From contig KI301992.1 of assembly GCA_000471045.1 (NCBI GenBank), forward strand, positions 440,217-504,216: a stretch of 64,000 nucleotides of DNA, read 5' to 3'. The notes below the pieces were generated by a model, which saw nothing but the letters and a program-made list of their open reading frames with translations, had not been told where the DNA came from and searched no databases. Positions 16,593-25,263 of this stretch are shown piece after piece. Origin of the DNA: an actinobacterium LLX17. Its GTDB lineage: Bacteria > Actinomycetota > Actinomycetes > Propionibacteriales > Nocardioidaceae. Position 1 is the first letter of the stretch. Each line of letters begins with the position of its first letter. Position numbers and translations under genes: made by a program.

Positions 16593-18086
16593 GTGACGCA
16601 GACCGACCTGCACCAGCTGGACGCCACCGCCCATCGCGCCGCCCTCACGCAGCGCCGTCGTGACGCCGCGGTGCGCGTCGAGCCACGCGGTCGGCGGCAG
16701 TACACGGCCCGGGAACGGGTCGACATGTTCGTGGACGCCGGGTCCTTCGTCGAGATCACGCCGTTGCGCACGGCTGACGGACGAGGGACCGGCGTGCTCA
16801 CGGGCTGGGGGATGGTCGAGGGCCGCCCGGTCGTCGTCATCGCCCACGACGCCGCTGTCGCCTCCGGCGCCATCGGTGCGGTGTTCGCGAACGCCGTGAC
16901 CAAGGCCCAGCGCCTGGCGATCGACCGGGGCTTCCCGATCGTCTACGTCAACGACTCCGGCGGCGCCCGGGTGCCCGACGGCATCTTCGCCCTGCACGGT
17001 TGCGGCGAGGTCTTCGCCCTCAACGTCGCCGCCCAGCGGCGGGTGCCGCAGATCTCGGTGATCCTCGGGCCGTGCGCCGGAGCCGCCGCCTACTCGCCGG
17101 CCCTGACCGACTGGACGATCATGGTCAAGGGTCACGGTCACATGTTCCTGACCGGCCCCGACATCGTGAAGGCCGCGACCGGCGAGGATGCCAGCGCCGA
17201 CGACATCGGCGGCAGCCGTCTGCACACCGAGAAGTCCGGCGTGGCTCACCTGGAGGCCGAGGACGAGGAGTCCGCGCTCGCCGCGGCCCGCCAGATCCTC
17301 TCGTTCCTGCCGTCCCACGTCGGCGCCGCGCCGGCGATCACCGAGCCCGAGCCCGCCGATCCCACGGCGGTCTCCCAGCTGCCGTTCGTCGTGCCCGAGC
17401 GGGCCAGCGTCGTCTTCGACATGCACCGCGTGCTCGACGGCGTCCTGGACGCCGGTCCCCGCCTCGAGCTCATGCCGGGCCACGCCCGCAGCGTGCTCAC
17501 CGTGCTGGGCCGGCTCGAGGGCCGCCCAGTCGGCATCGTGGCCAACCAGCCCGACGCCCGCGGCGGCATCCTCGACTCGCTGGCGTCGGTCAAGGCGGCC
17601 CGGTTCGTCGAGTTCTGCGGCCGCTTCGGCCTGCCGGTGCTGACGTTCGTCGACGTGCCCGGCTTCCTGCCGGGCACGGTCGAGGAGGGACGTGGCGTCA
17701 TCACGCATGGCGCCAAGCTCCTCAAGGCCTACATCGAGGCGCCCACGCCCGTGCTCACCGTCGTGGTGCGCAAGGCGTATGGCGGCGCCTACATCGCGAT
17801 GGGTGCCAAGTCGCTGGGTGCGGACTTCCAGTGGGCCTGGTCGAACGCCGAGATCGCGGTGATGGGACCCGGCGGTGCCGTCACGCTGCTCAACCGGCGC
17901 GAGCTGGCCGCCGCCGACGACCCGATCGCCCTGCGCGACGAGCTGGCCGCGACGTACCGCGAGGAGGTCGCGCGCCCGTACCTCGCCGCGGAGGCCGGCA
18001 TCGTCGACGACGTGATCCTGCCCGAGGAGACCCGAGGCCGGCTCTCCGACGCACTCGAGATGCTGACCGCGGGCACCGCTCGATGA
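16593..18086 (+). CDS. Acyl-CoA carboxylase, carboxyltransferase (beta) subunit
   Basis: A 497-aa carboxyltransferase of the AccD/PccB family that moves carboxyl from carboxybiotin to acetyl- or propionyl-CoA, giving malonyl- or methylmalonyl-CoA. Both crotonase-fold halves are present: N-half with NDSGGARVPDGI and GPCAGAAAYSPAL, C-half with GIVANQPDARGG, VDVPGFLPG and RKAYGGAYIAMG. GTG 16593 follows AGGAGG by 4 nt; an upstream ATG at 16548 lies in the operator. It overlaps the biotin carrier gene by 4 nt. No biotin carboxylase subunit is in the window, so the alpha subunit must be encoded elsewhere. Shared operators with fas suggest it supplies malonyl-CoA. Confidence 0.93.
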   Translation: MTQTDLHQLDATAHRAALTQRRRDAAVRVEPRGRRQYTARERVDMFVDAGSFVEITPLRTADGRGTGVLTGWGMVEGRPVVVIAHDAAVASGAIGAVFANAVTKAQRLAIDRGFPIVYVNDSGGARVPDGIFALHGCGEVFALNVAAQRRVPQISVILGPCAGAAAYSPALTDWTIMVKGHGHMFLTGPDIVKAATGEDASADDIGGSRLHTEKSGVAHLEAEDEESALAAARQILSFLPSHVGAAPAITEPEPADPTAVSQLPFVVPERASVVFDMHRVLDGVLDAGPRLELMPGHARSVLTVLGRLEGRPVGIVANQPDARGGILDSLASVKAARFVEFCGRFGLPVLTFVDVPGFLPGTVEEGRGVITHGAKLLKAYIEAPTPVLTVVVRKAYGGAYIAMGAKSLGADFQWAWSNAEIAVMGPGGAVTLLNRRELAAADDPIALRDELAATYREEVARPYLAAEAGIVDDVILPEETRGRLSDALEMLTAGTAR

Positions 18087-18310
18087 TCGAGGCGCGCGCC
18101 GACATCGTCGCGAACGTGTGGAAGATCGTGGTGCGCGAGGGCGATCCGGTCGGTGCCGGTGACCCCGTTGCGGTGCTCGAGACCATGAAGATGGAAATAC
18201 CCGTGATCGCTCCGTCGGGCGGCTACGTCTCGCGGATCCTGGTGAACGAGGGACAGATCGTGCAGGAAGGTGACGTCGTCGCCGAGATCGACGCCGCCAC
18301 CATCGGCTGA
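18083..18310 (+). CDS. Stand-alone biotin carboxyl carrier protein (TB7.3-like)
   Basis: Small 75-aa biotinyl domain, too short to stand out in a simple ORF scan. The biotinylation motif LETMKMEIP places the modified Lys at residue 36, and the rest follows the biotinyl fold (EGDPVGAGDPVAV before, NEGQIVQEGDVVAEI after). It closely resembles M. tuberculosis TB7.3 (Rv3221c, 71 aa), a biotin-binding protein. ATG 18083 overlaps the carboxyltransferase stop (ATGA), so the two are co-translated and probably work in one acyl-CoA carboxylase together with an alpha subunit encoded elsewhere. Confidence 0.92.
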   Translation: MIEARADIVANVWKIVVREGDPVGAGDPVAVLETMKMEIPVIAPSGGYVSRILVNEGQIVQEGDVVAEIDAATIG

Positions 18311-18343
18311 CCGACGCCTCGAGCGGTCTGGGACGATCGGTCG

Positions 18344-19075
18344 GTGCACGTCTACCGGATGCCCATGCGCTGGGCCGACCTCGACCAGCTGAACCACGTC
18401 AACAACGTGGTCTACCTCGCCTACGCGGCCGAGTCGCGTGCCGCCATGGTCGAGGAGGGGCTGCTCGACGCCGCTCTCGTGCCCGAGCGGGTGACGGTGG
18501 AGTTCCTGCTGCCGATGCAGCTGACGCGCCGTCCCGTGGTCATCGAGTCGACCCTCGACGGCGCCGATGGTGCTGGCAGTGAGGTGGTGCAGGAGATCGT
18601 GCAGCACCACGACGACGAGCGGCGGTTGTTCGCCCGCGTGACGACCCGGCTCGGTCCCGGCCTGGACCTCGGGCCGGCGACGATCGACACCCCGCCCATG
18701 CCGTTCCACGGCCGCCGTGCCGACCTCGACCAGTCGGGGCTCGTCGATCCCGTGCGCGTCTTCGAGTACTTCCAGGAGACCCGCGTCTTGTCGCTGGCCG
18801 CGCTGCGGCACGCTCTCGGCGCCTTCGTCATCGCGCGGCTCGAGGTCGAGTACGGGCCGCGGGCGACCTGGCGTCCCGAGCCGTGGGACGTCTCCACCGA
18901 GCTGCGCAGCCTGGGTGGCGCGTCGTTCACGGTCGGCGCGGAGTGGCGCGACGGCTCCACGGTGCACGGCCGCAGCACGGCGGTGCTGGTGGGCTTCGAC
19001 CCGGTCACGCAGCGCTCACGCCGGTTCTCGGAGGAAGAGCGCGAGGCCCTGCAGAGCTTCGGCCGCACCCGCTGA
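18344..19075 (+). CDS. Acyl-CoA thioesterase family protein (double hotdog)
   Basis: A 243-aa protein with two hotdog domains. The first starts with RWADLDQLNHVNNVVYL, the 4HBT active-site segment with Asp and His; the second begins near residue 140 (VFEYFQETRVLSL). Such proteins hydrolyse acyl-CoA thioesters or act as acyl-ACP thioesterases. It lies 33 bp after the biotin carrier gene on the same strand and is probably in the same operon, possibly limiting acyl-CoA levels or releasing FAS-I products. GTG 18344 is 6 nt after a GACGAT sequence that could be a weak -10. Substrate not known. Confidence 0.85.
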   Translation: MHVYRMPMRWADLDQLNHVNNVVYLAYAAESRAAMVEEGLLDAALVPERVTVEFLLPMQLTRRPVVIESTLDGADGAGSEVVQEIVQHHDDERRLFARVTTRLGPGLDLGPATIDTPPMPFHGRRADLDQSGLVDPVRVFEYFQETRVLSLAALRHALGAFVIARLEVEYGPRATWRPEPWDVSTELRSLGGASFTVGAEWRDGSTVHGRSTAVLVGFDPVTQRSRRFSEEEREALQSFGRTR

Positions 19076-19091
19076 TCCAGCCGCGGTTCGG

Positions 19092-19463
19092 TCAGTCGGA
19101 CGTGTTGACCATGAACGTGGCTGCGTGCTGCACGTAGGTCCAGAACTGGGCGTCCTGCTCGGGCGTCAGCTCGGCCGCGTCGAGACCGGCCCGGAAGTGG
19201 TGGAGCCACCGGTCGCGGGCCGTGGTGGTGACGGCGAAGGGACCATGACGCATCCGCAGTCGCGGGTGGCCGCGCTCGGAGCTGTAGGTGTTGGGACCGC
19301 CCCAGTACTGCTCGAGGAACTGCGTGAAGCGCTCCGCCGCGGGGCCGAGGTCCTCCTCGGGGTACATCGGGCGCAGCAGGGGGTCGGTGGCGACCCCCTC
19401 GTAGAAGACGTCGACGATCTTCTGGATCGTGGCGCGTCCGCCGATCTCCTCGTAGAAGGTCAC
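19092..19463 (-). CDS. glbO: Group II truncated haemoglobin (GlbO-like)
   Basis: A 123-aa truncated haemoglobin. Proximal haem ligand His73 is in GHPRLRMRHGPF, and the group II distal residues Tyr21 (B10), Tyr34 (CD1) and Trp86 (G8) are all conserved, matching M. tuberculosis GlbO (Rv2470). The family binds O2 and detoxifies NO or peroxide. GTG 19463 overlaps the stop of the upstream mscS gene by 4 nt (GTGA), so it is translated with the channel as a two-gene operon. It meets the thioesterase gene convergently with a 16-bp gap that shows nothing notable. Confidence 0.93.
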   Translation of the reverse strand: MTFYEEIGGRATIQKIVDVFYEGVATDPLLRPMYPEEDLGPAAERFTQFLEQYWGGPNTYSSERGHPRLRMRHGPFAVTTTARDRWLHHFRAGLDAAELTPEQDAQFWTYVQHAATFMVNTSD

Positions 19464-20365
19464 TGCGGCTCCTCGACGGTGGTGCGGAAGGCGGCCGGCA
19501 GGCGGATGCCGGCCTCGTCGAAGCGCCGCTTGATGCGCTGGCGCATGGCGCGGGCGACGCTCCACTGCTCGAGGGGTGCGGTCTTCAGGGCCACGCGGAC
19601 GACGGCCCCGAGGTCGTCGAATCGTTCGACGCCCCACACCTCGGGCTCCTCGATGACCCGGCCACGGAACGCCTCGTCCTCCCACACGGCGTGCGCCTCC
19701 TCCGCGAGGATGCGCTGCACCTCGTCGAGGTCGGACTCGTAGCCGACGGTGATGTCGAGCACCGTGCGCGCCCAGTTCTGCGACTGGTTGCCGACCCGCA
19801 CGACCTCGCCGTTGCGGGCGTACCAGACGGTGCCGTTGATGTCGCGCAACCGCGTGACGCGCAGGCCGACGGCCTCGACGGTGCCGGTGGCCTCGCCCAT
19901 GTCGATGACGTCACCGACGCCGTACTGGTCCTCCATGATCATGAAGATGCCGGCCAGGAAGTCCTTGACGAGCGTCTGTGCGCCGAAGCCCAGGGCGACG
20001 CCGAGGATGCCGGCGCCGGTCAGCAGCGGGGCGATGTTGACGCCCATCTTGTCGAGCACCATGACGAACGCGATGCCGACGATGACGATGGTGGCGATCG
20101 AGTAGAGCAGGTCGCCCATGGCCTCGGCGCGCTGCTTGCGTCGCTCGGAGGCGCCGGGGCGGGCCAGGAACTCACCGGCGCGGCTGCTGGCGAGCACCCC
20201 GGGGACGGTGCCACCGCTCGCGCGGCGCACCACGCGGCGAATCGCGCGGCGGACGAGCCAGCGGATCCCGAGGGCCACGAGGATGATGAGCAGGACCGAC
20301 GAGGGGCGTTCGACGAGGTACTCGAAGAGCTTGCCCTGGGGCAGGTTCAGGTCGAGGTCAGGCAT
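19460..20365 (-). CDS. MscS-family mechanosensitive channel
   Basis: A 301-aa small-conductance mechanosensitive channel in the cytoplasmic membrane that releases solutes on hypo-osmotic shock. Membrane segments: about 22-40, 85-107 and the pore-lining TM3 with GILGVALGFGAQTLVKDF (about 118-140), followed by the beta domain (YGVGDVIDMGEATGTVEAV) and a C-terminal alpha/beta domain. Arginine-rich stretches sit between TM1 and TM2. A TACGCT -10 box lies 6 nt before ATG 20365, giving a leaderless mRNA. It is the first gene of an operon with glbO and divergent from a small membrane protein. Confidence 0.92.
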   Translation of the reverse strand: MPDLDLNLPQGKLFEYLVERPSSVLLIILVALGIRWLVRRAIRRVVRRASGGTVPGVLASSRAGEFLARPGASERRKQRAEAMGDLLYSIATIVIVGIAFVMVLDKMGVNIAPLLTGAGILGVALGFGAQTLVKDFLAGIFMIMEDQYGVGDVIDMGEATGTVEAVGLRVTRLRDINGTVWYARNGEVVRVGNQSQNWARTVLDITVGYESDLDEVQRILAEEAHAVWEDEAFRGRVIEEPEVWGVERFDDLGAVVRVALKTAPLEQWSVARAMRQRIKRRFDEAGIRLPAAFRTTVEEPQ

Positions 20366-20397
20366 GTGGCCAGCGTACGGGCCGGTACGATGACGCC
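20366..20397. promoter_or_regulatory. Divergent leaderless promoter pair in 32 bp
   Basis: Minus-strand -10 TACGCT (plus-strand AGCGTA 20372-20377) ends 6 nt before ATG 20365 (mscS). Plus-strand -10 TACGAT (20386-20391) ends 6 nt before ATG 20398. No leader fits between either box and its start codon, so both mRNAs should begin at the AUG. The two polymerases would compete for the same 32 bp. Confidence 0.65.
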
Positions 20398-20712
20398 ATG
20401 TCGACTCCCGCCCGTCTGCTCGCCGTCGCCACCTCCACCCTGGTCCTCGTGCTCGCCTCCGCGGCGACCGCGACGGCTGCCGAGCCCGTCGGGTCCGGCT
20501 GGGAGCACGACGGTTACAGCGGTCTGCAGTACCTGGGCCTGCTGGTCGGCGCGCCGGTCCTGCTGATGCTCGTCATCTGGCTGTTGGCGCTGCTCACGGC
20601 GCGTCGCAACTTCGTGCCGGTCGAGGCCGGGGTCGCGAAGGAGCACCACCGCCGCGAGGTCGAGCCCCACGCCCCGCAGACCGACTCCAAGCGCCCCGCC
20701 AGCGACCACTGA
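20398..20712 (+). CDS. Small secreted/membrane protein of unknown function
   Basis: A 104-aa protein I do not recognise. It has a cleavable-looking signal peptide (LLAVATSTLVLVLASAATATAA, cut after about residue 28), a short extracytoplasmic stretch of about 16 residues, one transmembrane helix (about 44-68, LGLLVGAPVLLMLVIWLLALL) and a charged cytoplasmic tail rich in His, Glu and Lys. It is monocistronic: leaderless promoter upstream, strong terminator downstream. Divergence from mscS might suggest a membrane-stress role, but that is only context. Confidence 0.75.
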   Translation: MSTPARLLAVATSTLVLVLASAATATAAEPVGSGWEHDGYSGLQYLGLLVGAPVLLMLVIWLLALLTARRNFVPVEAGVAKEHHRREVEPHAPQTDSKRPASDH

Positions 20713-20744
20713 CCCACCCCGGCCCGCTGGGCCACCGCAGAGAT

Positions 20745-20780
20745 CAGGCGCCGGACCCCGAGGGGACCGGCGCCTGTTTC
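20745..20780. terminator. Intrinsic terminator between convergent genes
   Basis: Perfect 10-bp arms CAGGCGCCGG (20745-20754) and CCGGCGCCTG (20767-20776), with inner CCCC/GGGG pairing, then TTTC. It ends the small membrane-protein gene and, as a palindrome, could also serve pepN transcription arriving from the other side. Confidence 0.8.
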
Positions 20781-20815
20781 ACGCCCAATGCGCGAGGGTC
20801 GAGGTCTGAGGCGGG

Positions 20816-23329
20816 TCAGCGGGTGCGGGCGCGGAGGGCTCGCGCGAGGTCGTCGCGACCCTCGCGGACGTACCGCTGCGCGGCTGCGGGCGCCTCGGTC
20901 TTCGCCAACCAGGCGTCGACCTTCTTCAACGTGGCCGAGCTGGGGTTGGCGGACGGGAACAGCGAGATCAGCGCGACCTGGCCGATCCAGACGCCCATGT
21001 CGTCGATGACGGTCTCGGCCAGCTCGAGGTAGCGGTCGACGTACGGCTCCAGCACGTGGGCCTGGCCGGCGACCTGGAAGCCCGCGGCGATGCTCCGGCG
21101 GGTCTCGTTGGGGGTCGACGGGTCGACGGCAGCGCGCTCCCAGGCCTCGGCCTTGGCCTCGGCGGTGGGCCGGATGGCGCGTGCGCCGGCTGCGTGCTCG
21201 CGGCCGGAGTTGGTGTCGTCGCGCTGGAGCTCGGCCGCGATGTCGCGCTCCGAGGCGGCTCCGATGCGTGCCAGGGCGGTGACCAGGGTCCAGCGCAGGT
21301 CGGCGTCGACGCTCAGTCCCTCGAGCCCGCCGTCGAGCATGCGGCGCAACAGCTGCGGCTCACGGGCGGCCCCGGCGTATCCACGCACGAGGGCGAGCTG
21401 GTGGTCGCTGCCGGGGTCGGCCGCCTCGACGAGCTCGGCGAGCCCGTCGGCCCAGCGGGTCGCGAGCTCGTCGAGCTCGGCCTCGGAGGTGTAGAGATTC
21501 ACGGCACCGAGTCCTTGGCGCAGCAGGGCGCTGACGGCCACGAGGTCGGTCTCGGTGCCGACACCACCGAGCACCAGCTCGATGAAGTCGTGGGAGGCCA
21601 GCTCGGCGTCACGCGTCATGTCCCAGGCGGCGCCCCAGCAGAGCGCCCTGGGGAGCGACTCGCGGATCGTGGCGATGCCCTCGCGCAACGTGGCGAACGA
21701 CTGCTCGTCGAGCCGGATCTTGGCGTAGGTGAGGTCGTCGTCGTTCAGCAGCACGAGGTCGGGCTGGGGGCTGCCGACGAGCGCCGCGATCGGCGTCAGT
21801 GCGTCGTGGACGTCGACCTCGAGGCGGTCGGTGCGCACCAGGTGGTCGCCCTCGCGGTCGTACAGGCCGATCGCGATGCGGTGACGACGCAACGTCGGGT
21901 GGTCCGGGTGCGCGGACTGCGCGATGTCGAACGACGTGAAGCGGCCGTCCTCGTCGGTCTCGAACTGTGCTTGCAGCGTGTTGACGCCGGTGGTCTGCAA
22001 CCACTCGGCCGCCCACGACTGCAGCTCACGGCCCGAGGAGGCCTCGAGCTCGCGCAGCAGGTCGGACAGCTCGGTGTTGCCGAACGCGTGGCGCGTGAAG
22101 TAGGCGCGCAGCCCGGCCAGGAAGTCGTCCTCGCCGACCCAGCTGACCAGCTGCTTCAACGACGACGCGCCCTTGGCGTAGGTGATGCCGTCGAAGTTGG
22201 CCTCGACCGCGTGCAGGTCGTAGTTGTCGGCCGCGATGGGGTGCGTCGAGGGCAGCTGGTCCTGGCGGTAGGCCCAGTTCTTGCGGTTGTTGGTGAAGCC
22301 CGTCCACGCCTCGGTGAAGCGGGTGGCCTTGACGCTGGAGTGGTGCGCGGCCCACTCGGCGAACGACTCGTTGAGCCAGAGGTCGTCCCACCACTTCATG
22401 GTCACGAGATCGCCGAACCACATGTGGGCCATCTCGTGCAGGATCGTGTTGGCGCGCTGCTCGTAGGCGGCCTGCGTCTGGCGGCTGCGGAAGATCATCT
22501 CGTCGCGGAACGTCACGCAGCCGGCGTTCTCCATCGCGCCCATGTTGTACTCCGGCACGAACAGCTGGTCGTACTTGCCGAACGGGTAGCCCATCGCGAA
22601 GGCGTCCTCGAAGAACGCAAAACCCTGCTTCGTGATGAGCAGGATGTCGTCGGCGTCGAGGTGCTCGACGAGCGACTGGCGGCAGAACACGCCGAGCGGG
22701 ATCTCGCCGTGCTCACCCGAGTAGGTGTCGCGGACGACGTGGTACTCGCCGGCCACCAGGGCGGTGATGTAGGTCGACATGGTCTTGGTCGGGGCGAAGC
22801 GCCAGATCGAGCTGGTCTCGTCGCGGCGCTCCGGCTGGGGGGTCGGCGAGTTGGAGACGACCTCCCAGTGCGACGGCGCGGTGACGTGGAACGTGAACTC
22901 GGCCTTGAGGTCGGGCTGCTCGAACGTCGCGTACACCCGGCGGGCGTCGGGCACCTCGAACTGCGTGTAGAGGTAGACGCGGTCATCGGTCGGGTCGACG
23001 AACCGGTGCAGGCCCTCGCCGGAGTGGGAGTAGGCGCAGCGCGCGACGACCACGAGCTCGTTCTCGGCCGCGAGCTCGGTGATCGGGATGCGACTGTCGG
23101 CGTAGACGCCGGTGTCGATGGAGCGGCCGTTCAGCGTGACCGACTCGAGCTCGGCGTCGACGAGATCGACGAACGTCTCACTGCCGGGGACCGCGCCGAA
23201 CCGGAGGGTGGTGGTGGACCCGAATCGCTCGTCGCCGGTCGTCAGGTCGAGCTCGATGACGTAGGAGTCGGTCGAGACGACGGCGGCGCGCTGCTGCGCT
23301 TCTTCACGGGTCAGGTTGGTTCCGGGCAT
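20816..23329 (-). CDS. pepN: Aminopeptidase N (M1 family)
   Basis: An 837-aa zinc metalloaminopeptidase removing N-terminal residues from peptides in the cytosol. The zinc site is HEMAH (His298, Glu299, His302) with Glu321 in NESFAEW, and the exopeptidase motif GAMEN occurs in YNMGAMENAG. N-terminal beta-saddle, thermolysin-like catalytic domain and ERAP1-like C-terminal helical domain are all represented, and the length is normal for actinobacterial PepN. ATG 23329 is chosen (MPGTNLTREEAQ), the usual N-terminus; the frame upstream is low-complexity. It corresponds to Rv2467 in the syntenic mycobacterial stretch. Confidence 0.95.
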   Translation of the reverse strand: MPGTNLTREEAQQRAAVVSTDSYVIELDLTTGDERFGSTTTLRFGAVPGSETFVDLVDAELESVTLNGRSIDTGVYADSRIPITELAAENELVVVARCAYSHSGEGLHRFVDPTDDRVYLYTQFEVPDARRVYATFEQPDLKAEFTFHVTAPSHWEVVSNSPTPQPERRDETSSIWRFAPTKTMSTYITALVAGEYHVVRDTYSGEHGEIPLGVFCRQSLVEHLDADDILLITKQGFAFFEDAFAMGYPFGKYDQLFVPEYNMGAMENAGCVTFRDEMIFRSRQTQAAYEQRANTILHEMAHMWFGDLVTMKWWDDLWLNESFAEWAAHHSSVKATRFTEAWTGFTNNRKNWAYRQDQLPSTHPIAADNYDLHAVEANFDGITYAKGASSLKQLVSWVGEDDFLAGLRAYFTRHAFGNTELSDLLRELEASSGRELQSWAAEWLQTTGVNTLQAQFETDEDGRFTSFDIAQSAHPDHPTLRRHRIAIGLYDREGDHLVRTDRLEVDVHDALTPIAALVGSPQPDLVLLNDDDLTYAKIRLDEQSFATLREGIATIRESLPRALCWGAAWDMTRDAELASHDFIELVLGGVGTETDLVAVSALLRQGLGAVNLYTSEAELDELATRWADGLAELVEAADPGSDHQLALVRGYAGAAREPQLLRRMLDGGLEGLSVDADLRWTLVTALARIGAASERDIAAELQRDDTNSGREHAAGARAIRPTAEAKAEAWERAAVDPSTPNETRRSIAAGFQVAGQAHVLEPYVDRYLELAETVIDDMGVWIGQVALISLFPSANPSSATLKKVDAWLAKTEAPAAAQRYVREGRDDLARALRARTR

Positions 23330-23375
23330 GGGATCCACTCTGTCACGCGCGGCGTGTCGCTGCGGGTGTGACGCG

Positions 23376-24038
23376 TCAGGAACGCGTCGCGTGGAAGTAG
23401 GTGATGCCGCCCGCGACCTCGAGCTCGGCATCGACGAACCCGGCGTCGGCGAGCCACCGCCTCACCTGGCTGCGGGTGGCGCCGGGCCCGAGCACGCCGA
23501 TCGCTCGGCCGCCGGTGTGGACCGGGAGGAAGCGGAGGCCGGCGTCGGTCGAGAAGATGCTGCCGCACAACCGACCTCCCGGGGCGAGGACTCGGGCCAG
23601 CTCGTGCACGGCGCGCTCGGGGTCGGGCAGGCAGTGCAGGCTGGTGAAGGTCAGCACCAGGTCGTACGCGCCGTCGGGGTCGGAGAGGTTCTGCATGTCG
23701 GCCTCGCGCACCACGACGCCGTCGACTCCTCGTGCGGCGGCTTCGCGGGCGGTGCGGTGCAGCATGGCGGGGGAGATGTCGGCGGCGACGTACCGCAGGT
23801 CGCGTCCGTGCGGCACGTCCTGCAGGGCGATGCCACCGCCGCACGGCACGTCGAGCACGCGGGACCCGGGCGGGAGTGCCTCCAGCTCGCGTCGAGCGTG
23901 GCGGTGCAGCTCGCTGACACCCGCACCGGTGCCGAGGCGCCAGAGCAGGGCTCCGACGCGTTCCCCGCCGGTGACGGCCTGGTAGATGCGGGCCCACGGG
24001 TGGTCGCGCTGCCAGGCGCGGCTGGGATCGAGTGCCAT
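23376..24038 (-). CDS. Class I SAM-dependent methyltransferase
   Basis: A 220-aa protein with the Rossmann methyltransferase motifs: motif I VLDVPCGGGIAL (about 61), Asp-containing motif II, motif for the acceptor YDLVLTFTSLHCL and post motif LAPGGRLCGS. No substrate-specific domain is seen. ATG 24038 is used; a TACGCT box lies 7 nt upstream, giving a leaderless mRNA. It is followed by pepN on the same strand after 46 bp and may be its operon partner. Function beyond methyl transfer is unknown. Confidence 0.87.
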   Translation of the reverse strand: MALDPSRAWQRDHPWARIYQAVTGGERVGALLWRLGTGAGVSELHRHARRELEALPPGSRVLDVPCGGGIALQDVPHGRDLRYVAADISPAMLHRTAREAAARGVDGVVVREADMQNLSDPDGAYDLVLTFTSLHCLPDPERAVHELARVLAPGGRLCGSIFSTDAGLRFLPVHTGGRAIGVLGPGATRSQVRRWLADAGFVDAELEVAGGITYFHATRS

Positions 24039-24045
24039 GAGGGGG

Positions 24046-24051
24046 AGCGTA
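24046..24051 (-). promoter_or_regulatory. -10 box TACGCT, leaderless start of the methyltransferase
   Basis: Minus-strand TACGCT (AGCGTA on the plus strand) ends 7 nt before ATG 24038. Spacing allows no 5' leader. Confidence 0.5.
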
Positions 24052-24114
24052 GGCCCCCGATCCGGCAGTACGGGGGTTGTGCGCGATTTCCGCGGGCTCG
24101 GGCAGGATGGAGGA

Positions 24115-25263
24115 ATGCGCCTCCCCTTTGCCTCCTCGGACCGTTCGACGGTCGGCATCGAGTGGGAGCTCGCGCTGGTCGACGCTGACTCCGGTGACCT
24201 GCGTCAGGTGGCCGAGACGGTGCTGGAGGCGGTGGCGCCGGAGGGCGGCGGCGACCATCCGCTGATCCGCCAGGAGCTGTTGCTCAACACCGTCGAGGTG
24301 GTCTCGCGCGTGCGGCGCACCGTGGCCGAGGCCGGAGCCGACCTGCAGGAGGCGATCGACGAGCTGCGCCCCGTGCTGGAGCCGCTGCGAGTCGAGCTGA
24401 TGTGTGCGGGCACCCACCCGTTCGCGCGGTGGGACAACCAGCAGGTGACCGACAAGCAGCGCTACGCGACGCTGATCGACCGCACCCAGTGGTGGGGCCG
24501 GCAGATGCTGATCTACGGCGTCCACGTGCACGTGGGCATCGAGGACCGCGACAAGGTCCTGCCGATCGCCAACGCGATGCTGTCCTACTACGGGCACCTG
24601 CAGGCGCTCAGTGCGTCGTCGCCGTTCTGGGGCGGGAAGGACACCGGGTACGCCTCGAACCGGGCTCTCATGTTCCAGCAGCTGCCCACCGCGGGACTGC
24701 CGTTCCACTTCGAGCAGTGGTCCGAGCTCGAGCGCTACGTGCAGGACCTCACCACGACCGGCGTCATCGACATCTTCGACGAGATCCGTTGGGACCTGCG
24801 CCCGTCGCCGAAGTTCGGCACGCTCGAGGTGCGCGTGTGTGACGGCATCCCGTCGATGAGCGAGCTGCTGAGCATCTCGGCGCTGACGCACTGTCTGGTC
24901 GAGCACTTCTCGTCCGAGCTCGACGCGGGCCGCACGCTGCCGAACCTGCCGCCGTGGTTCGCGCAGGAGAACAAGTGGCGGTCGGCGCGGTACGGCATGG
25001 ACTCGTGGCTGATCCTCGACGAGCACGCCGAGGAGGACCTCGTCACGGCCGACCTGAAGCGTCTGCTGGTGCGGCTGGAGCCGGTGGCCGAGCGCCTCCG
25101 CTGCCTCGACGAGCTGGCCGGGATCGACGACATCCTGCGCCACGGTCCCTCGTACCAACGGCAGCGTCGGGTCGCTACGGCGAACGACGGCCGGCTCGAT
25201 GCGGTGGTCGGATCGCTGGTGCAGGAAATGCGTGCCGGTCATCCGGTGTTGCCCTCTACATGA
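24115..25263 (+). CDS. GCS2-type carboxylate-amine ligase (YbdK / gamma-glutamylcysteine ligase-like)
   Basis: A 382-aa protein of the glutamate-cysteine ligase family 2. Typical family segments are [12 protein letters not shown] at the N-terminus, [32 protein letters not shown] and [12 protein letters not shown], covering the ATP-grasp-like fold. Homologues are annotated as weak glutamate-cysteine ligases; the true substrate in Actinobacteria, which use mycothiol, is usually unproven. ATG 24115 follows a GGAGG site. Its stop overlaps the start of an Rv2466c-like mycothiol-linked protein by 4 nt, which supports a role in thiol or redox metabolism. Confidence 0.88.
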   Translation: MRLPFASSDRSTVGIEWELALVDADSGDLRQVAETVLEAVAPEGGGDHPLIRQELLLNTVEVVSRVRRTVAEAGADLQEAIDELRPVLEPLRVELMCAGTHPFARWDNQQVTDKQRYATLIDRTQWWGRQMLIYGVHVHVGIEDRDKVLPIANAMLSYYGHLQALSASSPFWGGKDTGYASNRALMFQQLPTAGLPFHFEQWSELERYVQDLTTTGVIDIFDEIRWDLRPSPKFGTLEVRVCDGIPSMSELLSISALTHCLVEHFSSELDAGRTLPNLPPWFAQENKWRSARYGMDSWLILDEHAEEDLVTADLKRLLVRLEPVAERLRCLDELAGIDDILRHGPSYQRQRRVATANDGRLDAVVGSLVQEMRAGHPVLPST

